Under the pieces are notes generated by a model. It did not search any database, was not told where the DNA came from, and saw only the letters and a list, made by a program, of their open reading frames with translations. From Segatella copri (GTDB taxonomy: Bacteria > Bacteroidota > Bacteroidia > Bacteroidales > Bacteroidaceae), in the NCBI RefSeq assembly GCF_026015295.1, contig NZ_JAPDUW010000001.1, positions 868,001 through 932,000 of the forward strand: a stretch of 64,000 bases of DNA. The letters run 5' to 3'. The position numbers and the translations under genes are program-made. How positions within the stretch are numbered: position 1 is the first letter of the stretch; each line of letters opens with the position of its first letter. This document shows positions 59,316-64,000 of this stretch, one piece after another.

Positions 59316-61122
59316 CCCACTTTAAAAAGTAAGGCCTGTTTAAAATGTTTATATTTCACGAAAATAATCTCTGATTTATGCTGCTATTTGGAATATTTTT
59401 CGTATCTTTACACCATCAATTAAAAGAATGACTATGTTTAAAAAGACAGATCCGAATCTTCAGTTAGATATATTCACGGCTCCCTCAATGCAGTTAGGAA
59501 GTCGTGCTTCAAAGAAATATTCTGCCCCCAACGCATGGCATAACCAGTTCTATTGCCTCGTGACAACCAAGATTGATGAGGAGATATTCAAGCCGTTGTT
59601 TCCAGAAGGCAAGAAGAGCGGCCGCCCAAATGCTTCCATCCGCATACTCGTGGCTATGTCTGTCTTGAAGGAGGGATTCGGTTGCAGCGACGAGGATCTG
59701 TTTGAGAAGTGCGAGTTTGACCTTCTTACCAGAAAGGCTCTCGGCATGGAACTTCTGACTGATGTAACCCCATCAATAGATACCTATTATCTGTTTCGCC
59801 GCCGCATCTGCGAATATCAGGAAAGAACTGGCATTGACCTGATGCAGCTCTGCTTTGAGCAGCTTGCTGGCAAGCATGTACACCTTCTCAAGATATCAGG
59901 CAAATGCGTCCGTATGGACAGTAAGCTTATCGGTAGCAATATCGCTCGCCAGTCTCGCTATGAACTGATACATACAACTCTGGTCAAGTTCCTCAAGACA
60001 TGCACGCTTTTCGATCTCTCCCCAGAGCAGGAAGAGCGGGCAAAGGAATACTTGAAAGAGGATTCCTCCAAGACAGTTTACCGCTCTGACTCTGATACGC
60101 TTCAGAGCAATCTTGCCAGAATTGGTAATTTCATCATGGAGATGCTGGCAGTTTTTCCAGCTACTTCTCCTGCACATGATCTTCTTCTGCGTCTGTTTGA
60201 AGAACAGTATGTCGTAATGGACGGAAAGGCTGTACTTCGAGACAAGAAGGAGGTAAAGGCAGACAGTCTTCAGAATCCTAACGATCCTGATGCAACCTAT
60301 CGTGCCAAGAACGACCAGAAGGTGCAAGGCTATGTGACCAACATCACAGAGACTGTAGAGGAAGGCAAGCCTAACATCATCACTTCCGTTCAGGTTGAAA
60401 CTGCAGTATTTGCAGACTGCCATTTCCTTCAGGAGGCTGTGGAAAACAGTGAACGTGTCACGGATTCTACGATTGAAGACCTGTATGCAGATGGTGCCTA
60501 TCAAAGTCCAGACAATCGAGAGTTTGCAAAGAACCACAATGCCATGCAGCTCAAGACTGGCAAGATGCAAGGTGGATGCAGATGGGAACTGATACCACAT
60601 GACGAGGATGGTCTTACCATCAGGGAGATTGCTACTGGCAACACCTATGAGGCCGTCAAAGCTGTCACAAAGCAGGGCTCCAGAAAGCGATGGAGAATCC
60701 CATGGAACAACAAAACCGGTTGGCGTTACTTTGAAGACAAAGACATTAAAGCCTATCAGCTAAGGAAGCAGATAGAAAGCCTTCCTTTGGAGGAGCAGCA
60801 TAAACGGAATAACGTTGAAGCAGCCATGTTCCAATACAGTTTTCATACACGTAATGGCAAGACCCGATACAGGGGCTTGCTCAAACATCGTATGCATGCA
60901 TATAGCAGATGTATGTGGATGAACCTCCGAAGGATGGTAATATTCCAGATTTCAACATTTCAAAGATCGATATTTGCCCTTTTCGGGCCTATCAGAGAAG
61001 CTTTCGGCTCTTTCATGGCAATTTCTCGAAAGATATTCACCAGCGGAGCCGATTGCTATGTTTCACTCTGAATGACCACACTGGTCAGACTGGATTCAAA
61101 ATATGCTCCTTTTTAAAGTGGG
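59316..61122 (+). mobile_element. IS1182-family insertion sequence
   Basis: A complete element of about 1.8 kb bounded by 14-base inverted repeats CCCACTTTAAAAAG (59316-59329) and CTTTTTAAAGTGGG (61109-61122). It encodes one intact transposase. The bases just outside the two ends do not match each other, so no target duplication is visible; recombination between copies may have removed it. The right end touches the tet(Q) stop codon. Confidence 0.85.
59428..61071 (+). CDS. IS1182-family transposase
   Basis: A 547-residue transposase. The N-terminal DUF772 region (SIRILVAMSVLKEGFGCSDE) is typical of IS1182/IS5-type enzymes. Candidate catalytic acids are Asp in VRMDSKLIG, Asp in DLYADGAYQSPDN and Glu in NNVEAAMFQYSF. 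The C-terminus runs to 26 bases from the right inverted repeat. It appears intact. A start six bases later (MFKKTDPNLQ) is also possible. Confidence 0.92.
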   Translation: MTMFKKTDPNLQLDIFTAPSMQLGSRASKKYSAPNAWHNQFYCLVTTKIDEEIFKPLFPEGKKSGRPNASIRILVAMSVLKEGFGCSDEDLFEKCEFDLLTRKALGMELLTDVTPSIDTYYLFRRRICEYQERTGIDLMQLCFEQLAGKHVHLLKISGKCVRMDSKLIGSNIARQSRYELIHTTLVKFLKTCTLFDLSPEQEERAKEYLKEDSSKTVYRSDSDTLQSNLARIGNFIMEMLAVFPATSPAHDLLLRLFEEQYVVMDGKAVLRDKKEVKADSLQNPNDPDATYRAKNDQKVQGYVTNITETVEEGKPNIITSVQVETAVFADCHFLQEAVENSERVTDSTIEDLYADGAYQSPDNREFAKNHNAMQLKTGKMQGGCRWELIPHDEDGLTIREIATGNTYEAVKAVTKQGSRKRWRIPWNNKTGWRYFEDKDIKAYQLRKQIESLPLEEQHKRNNVEAAMFQYSFHTRNGKTRYRGLLKHRMHAYSRCMWMNLRRMVIFQISTFQRSIFALFGPIREAFGSFMAISRKIFTSGADCYVSL

Positions 61123-61123
61123 A

Positions 61124-63043
61124 TCATGACATTGATTTTTGGAACATGAATAAAAGTTTATCGTTTTCGTTCATGCGGATATTATCAGAATAACCGCCTT
61201 TTGTTATTTGATACCCGCATGGCTTAACCATAAAAACACCTAAGCCCTTAGTGTATGAACTTACTTCTGAGGCATAGTCTTTACTTGTATTTAATGGAAC
61301 TTTCCCTTTAATATGACACCACTCATTATTGCAACTGATGTCTTCAATCTCAGACATCATTTTTTGCAAATCTGTAATAGCTTTGGAACTCGCCTCCTGG
61401 GGTATCTGCAACTCAAAATATAGCATCGGTTCGAGAATGTCCACACCTGACTGTTGCAAAGCCAGCCTGAAGACATAAGGGGTCAGCTGTCTGAAATCAG
61501 CAGGTGTACTTACCGGGCTATAATACTCGGCTTGAGTAAAAGTTACTTTCAAATCTGTCACTTCCCATCCATGTAAACCAGATTGGCACGACATACGGAT
61601 TCCTTCAAAAACGGCATTTTGAAAAGAATGGTTCAGATAACCATAGGAGATGTCACTTTCGATCTGCAACCCTGTCCCTAACGGCAAGGGTTCAAGAGTC
61701 AGCCCTATTGTGGCCCAATAAGGGTTGGGTGGCACTTCGATCTGAATAATTTTATTGACCTTTTTTACAGGTCGTTCTTTGTAGATAGTCTTGATCTCAT
61801 CAAAATGGACCTTTACGGAAAATCGCTCTTCAAGCAATGTCTGTATGATTTCCTTTTGGGTCAAACCATATAACGAGATTTCCAATTCATCACTATAAGA
61901 GTTTATGGAAAAGGACAAAGACGGGTCCTCAATCCACAATGTATTCAGAGCGGATATCACCTTGCTTCTCTCTTCGGGATTGTCTGGCCGGACGGAGGAT
62001 TTGAGAGCGGGATTTTGATGAGATAACCCTTGAATCAAACAAGGTTCAGCACCTAAATAATCTCCGATTCGAAAATCTTCCATATCCTCTACAATCGCAA
62101 TATCGTTGGCACCAACTTCATCAACATTTATCTCTCTGCCCTGATAAATAGTTTTCAGATTTTTAATCTTGATGAATTTTTCCGAATCGTTGATTCTTAC
62201 AACGTCCCGGAGTCTCAGACTTCCGTCAATTATTTTCAGAAAACTTCTTTTATGCCCTTTGGGGTCATGCTCTATCTTATAGAGATAAGCTGAAAGTCTG
62301 TTTGAGACTGATGCCGGAGGAAGTATAAAAGAAGAAATGGCGTCCAACAACTCATTGATACCGATATTGAACATTGCTGATCCATGTAGCACCGGATAGA
62401 CTTTGGCTTTTGCCACAAGAGCGATTATCGTATTCCAATAATCAGCCGGTGAAATTTCGCTATCCGCCAAATATCGTTCTAATATATCGTCGTCATGGTT
62501 GCATACAAATTCTTTGTATTCTTCCTTTATATATGTTTGGGAGCAAACCGGATAAACCGATCCATCGACAACAGTTTGCATAAACAGGACATCTTGCGAC
62601 AGATTTGTTTTTATATCCATATACAAACGCTCCAAATTCACACCGGCACGGTCAATCTTATTGATAAATATAATTGTCGGGATTTGCAGCTTTTGTAAAG
62701 TACTGAACAGCAACTTTGTCTGCGCTTGTATGCCTTCCTTTGCGGATAAGATGAGGACTGCTCCATCAAGCATTTTGAATGTCCGCTCCACTTCCGCAAT
62801 AAAATCCATGTGTCCCGGAGTGTCAATGATATTGCATTTCACTCCATTCCAGATAATAGATGTCGTAGAAGCCCGGACAGTAATTCCTCTACGTTTCTCT
62901 ATATCCATAGAGTCCGTTATGGTGTCACCATTATCCACACGGCCGCACTTTTCCGTTGCTCCACTGGCAAACAGCAGATTCTCGGTTACGGAAGTTTTTC
63001 CTGCATCAATGTGAGCAAGAATTCCTAAATTTATAATATTCAT
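61124..63043 (-). CDS. tet(Q): Tetracycline resistance ribosomal protection protein Tet(Q)
   Basis: Tet(Q) is an EF-G-like GTPase that releases tetracycline from the ribosome. From [17 protein letters not shown] this copy has 639 residues; G motifs [17 protein letters not shown] and NKID are intact, and the sequence closely matches Tet(Q) as I remember it. The protein ends FMFQKSMS, with the stop codon directly at the IS1182 end; the usual 641-residue form has two more residues, so the very end seems to be cut by the insertion. An upstream in-frame start (63091) gives the longer 655-residue reading. In CTnDOT elements rteA and rteB follow tetQ; here they are absent. Confidence 0.95.
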   Translation of the reverse strand: MNIINLGILAHIDAGKTSVTENLLFASGATEKCGRVDNGDTITDSMDIEKRRGITVRASTTSIIWNGVKCNIIDTPGHMDFIAEVERTFKMLDGAVLILSAKEGIQAQTKLLFSTLQKLQIPTIIFINKIDRAGVNLERLYMDIKTNLSQDVLFMQTVVDGSVYPVCSQTYIKEEYKEFVCNHDDDILERYLADSEISPADYWNTIIALVAKAKVYPVLHGSAMFNIGINELLDAISSFILPPASVSNRLSAYLYKIEHDPKGHKRSFLKIIDGSLRLRDVVRINDSEKFIKIKNLKTIYQGREINVDEVGANDIAIVEDMEDFRIGDYLGAEPCLIQGLSHQNPALKSSVRPDNPEERSKVISALNTLWIEDPSLSFSINSYSDELEISLYGLTQKEIIQTLLEERFSVKVHFDEIKTIYKERPVKKVNKIIQIEVPPNPYWATIGLTLEPLPLGTGLQIESDISYGYLNHSFQNAVFEGIRMSCQSGLHGWEVTDLKVTFTQAEYYSPVSTPADFRQLTPYVFRLALQQSGVDILEPMLYFELQIPQEASSKAITDLQKMMSEIEDISCNNEWCHIKGKVPLNTSKDYASEVSSYTKGLGVFMVKPCGYQITKGGYSDNIRMNENDKLLFMFQKSMS

Positions 63044-63176
63044 TTTGATTAAGCAATAATATACTACATTAGATGCGTTGTCGAAACGCACCTTTTAATA
63101 CCTCCTCGTAGCATGTGAGAACTACAGGATTACTAACTCGTATTAATATGTATATTATTACTGCCGCATAACGATC
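63044..63176 (-). promoter_or_regulatory. tet(Q) leader region
   Basis: About 130 AT-rich bases up to the IS fragment. A hairpin TGCGTT/AACGCA lies at 63073-63089. In CTnDOT-type elements the tetQ leader acts in tetracycline-induced translational attenuation; whether this shorter region keeps that ability is uncertain because the IS fragment begins at 63177. Confidence 0.5.
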
Positions 63177-63373
63177 CTTAATTCCGCAACACTTTGATTT
63201 AAATTAATTTATAAGTTCCTGAGCAACAAAAAGTTGCCCAGGATTTTGCCGTGTCAGATTTTTCACTTATCTTAGTGTTGCAATTAGAAAACAAGCGAAA
63301 ATCGTAACAAGACATGGCAAAGGTACAAATAAAATCTGAGAAACTCACACCTTTTGGAGGAATTTTTTCAATC
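63177..63373 (+). mobile_element. Truncated 5' end of an IS1380-family element
   Basis: This stretch repeats, with about 90% identity, the left end and first 20 codons found at 63374-63572. It ends after TTTTCAATC, where the second copy starts. The terminator-like stem CCTGAGCAAC/GTTGCCCAGG has one mismatch and an AAAAA loop. Confidence 0.85.
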
Positions 63374-63394
63374 CTTAACTCCGCAACACTATAA
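63314..63394 (+). pseudogene. Truncated IS1380 transposase start
   Basis: Encodes MAKVQIKSEKLTPFGGIFSI, identical to the start of the intact copy, then reads six codons (LNSATL) into the second element and stops. Confidence 0.85.
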
Positions 63395-64000
63395 TTTAAC
63401 TTTATTTATAAGTTCCTGAGCAACTTTTTGTTGCTCAGGATTTTGCCATGTCAGATTTTTCACTTATCTTAGTGTTGCAATTAGAAACAAGCGAAAATCG
63501 TAACAAGACATGGCAAAGGTACAAATAAAATCTGAGAAACTCACACCTTTTGGAGGAATTTTTTCAATCATGGAGCAATTTGACTCCATGCTATCACCTG
63601 TTATTGACTCAACATTGGGTCATAGATGCCGCAGTATCATCGGATACCAGTACAGCGAAATTATTCGTTCGCTGATGAGCGTTTATTTCTGTGGCGGCTC
63701 ATGCGTGGAAGATGTAACGTCACAACTGATGCGCCATCTCTCGTATCATCCTACCCTTCGTACATGCAGCTCTGATACCATCCTCAGAGCCATCAAGGAA
63801 CTGACACAGGAAAACATCTCCTATACTTCCGACCAAGGCAAGACCTATGATTTCAATACTGCAGACAAACTCAACACATTGCTTATAAACGCTTTGGTTT
63901 CTACAGGCGAGTTGAAGGAAATTGAGGAATACGATGTTGACTTTGACCATCAGTTCCTTGAAACGGAGAAGTATGATGCAAAACCGACCTACAAGAAGTT
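63374..64000 (+). mobile_element. IS1380-family insertion sequence (right end outside window)
   Basis: Begins CTTAACTCCGCAACACT. A perfect stem CCTGAGCAAC/GTTGCTCAGG with a TTTTT loop lies at 63415-63439, a likely guard against read-through into the transposase. The transposase starts at 63510 and runs past the window end. Confidence 0.85.
63510..64000 (+). CDS. IS1380-family transposase (partial, 5' end)
   Basis: At least 163 residues in one open frame from MAKVQIKSEKLTPFGGIFSI, continuing MEQFDSMLSPVIDSTLGHRC, IGYQYSEIIRSLMSVYFCGG, with the first catalytic-domain strand near EEYDVDFDHQFLETEKYD. This matches the IS1380/IS4-group transposases common in Bacteroidota, often found near resistance genes and able to supply outward promoters. 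The remainder lies beyond base 64000. Confidence 0.9.
   Translation, partial: MAKVQIKSEKLTPFGGIFSIMEQFDSMLSPVIDSTLGHRCRSIIGYQYSEIIRSLMSVYFCGGSCVEDVTSQLMRHLSYHPTLRTCSSDTILRAIKELTQENISYTSDQGKTYDFNTADKLNTLLINALVSTGELKEIEEYDVDFDHQFLETEKYDAKPTYKK

Overview
The window looks like the chromosome of a gut Bacteroidota in the Prevotella/Segatella group (S. copri-like). Reasons: promoters follow the phylum pattern (TTTG, about 20 bases, then TAnnTTTG); Shine-Dalgarno sites are essentially absent; the gene content is typical (complete Bat operon, single-chain pyruvate:ferredoxin oxidoreductase, M13 and PepD peptidases, HU-like plus smalltalk genes, tet(Q)); and intergenic spacers are built of short iterated words. 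The species assignment is inference. No tRNA, rRNA or CRISPR array was seen.

Layout. 1-3340: simple-repeat palindrome, a VirE_N/DUF3987 primase-helicase-like gene with a small membrane ORF nested in its linker, and a DUF5675 gene. 3365-7319 (minus): exported protein of unknown function, tandem ABC ATPase, ruvC, metallo-beta-lactamase hydrolase, rsmG. 7505-10333 (plus): HAD phosphatase, panB, MFS transporter. 10522-19266: the Bat operon (MoxR ATPase, DUF58, a membrane protein, BatA, BatB, BatC and a fused BatD-BatE), followed by a PAP2 phosphatase, queA, an ABC-F protein and an M13 peptidase. 25563-32888 (minus): a second ABC-F with a long structured leader, the pyruvate oxidoreductase and an AAA/DUF4143 ATPase. 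33057-43774: ATP-grasp-like gene with a probable leaderless mRNA, serpin lipoprotein, ligA, GNAT, His-rich CobW-type metallochaperone, M48 lipoprotein, NfeD, SPFH protein, UDP-GlcNAc 2-epimerase. 43966-57504: housekeeping and envelope genes including cyclophilin, L-serine dehydratase, htpG, an ECF sigma factor, pepD, Skp-like protein, nth, aroC, SlyD-like FKBP and a rhodanese.

57759-64000 is accessory DNA: smalltalk and HU-like genes, a second copy of the structured leader, a perfect 29-bp inverted repeat around an AT tract, a complete IS1182-family element abutting the 3' end of a tet(Q) gene, and the start of an IS1380-family element inserted in or beside the truncated 5' end of a related copy. 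This looks like a remnant of a CTnDOT-like tetracycline-resistance element broken up by insertion sequences.

The strongest new observation is a 147-bp segment present twice (27237-27383 and 58646-58792, about 88% identical, same length). In each copy it starts exactly at a -7 box and ends 34-36 bases before the start codon of an unrelated gene (ABC-F and HU-like). It is a candidate undescribed cis-acting leader RNA. Others worth a look: the nested membrane ORF at 826-993, five 21-bp tandem repeats between batA and batB, a sigma-54-like site inside an inverted repeat before htpG, and face-to-face promoters before pepD.
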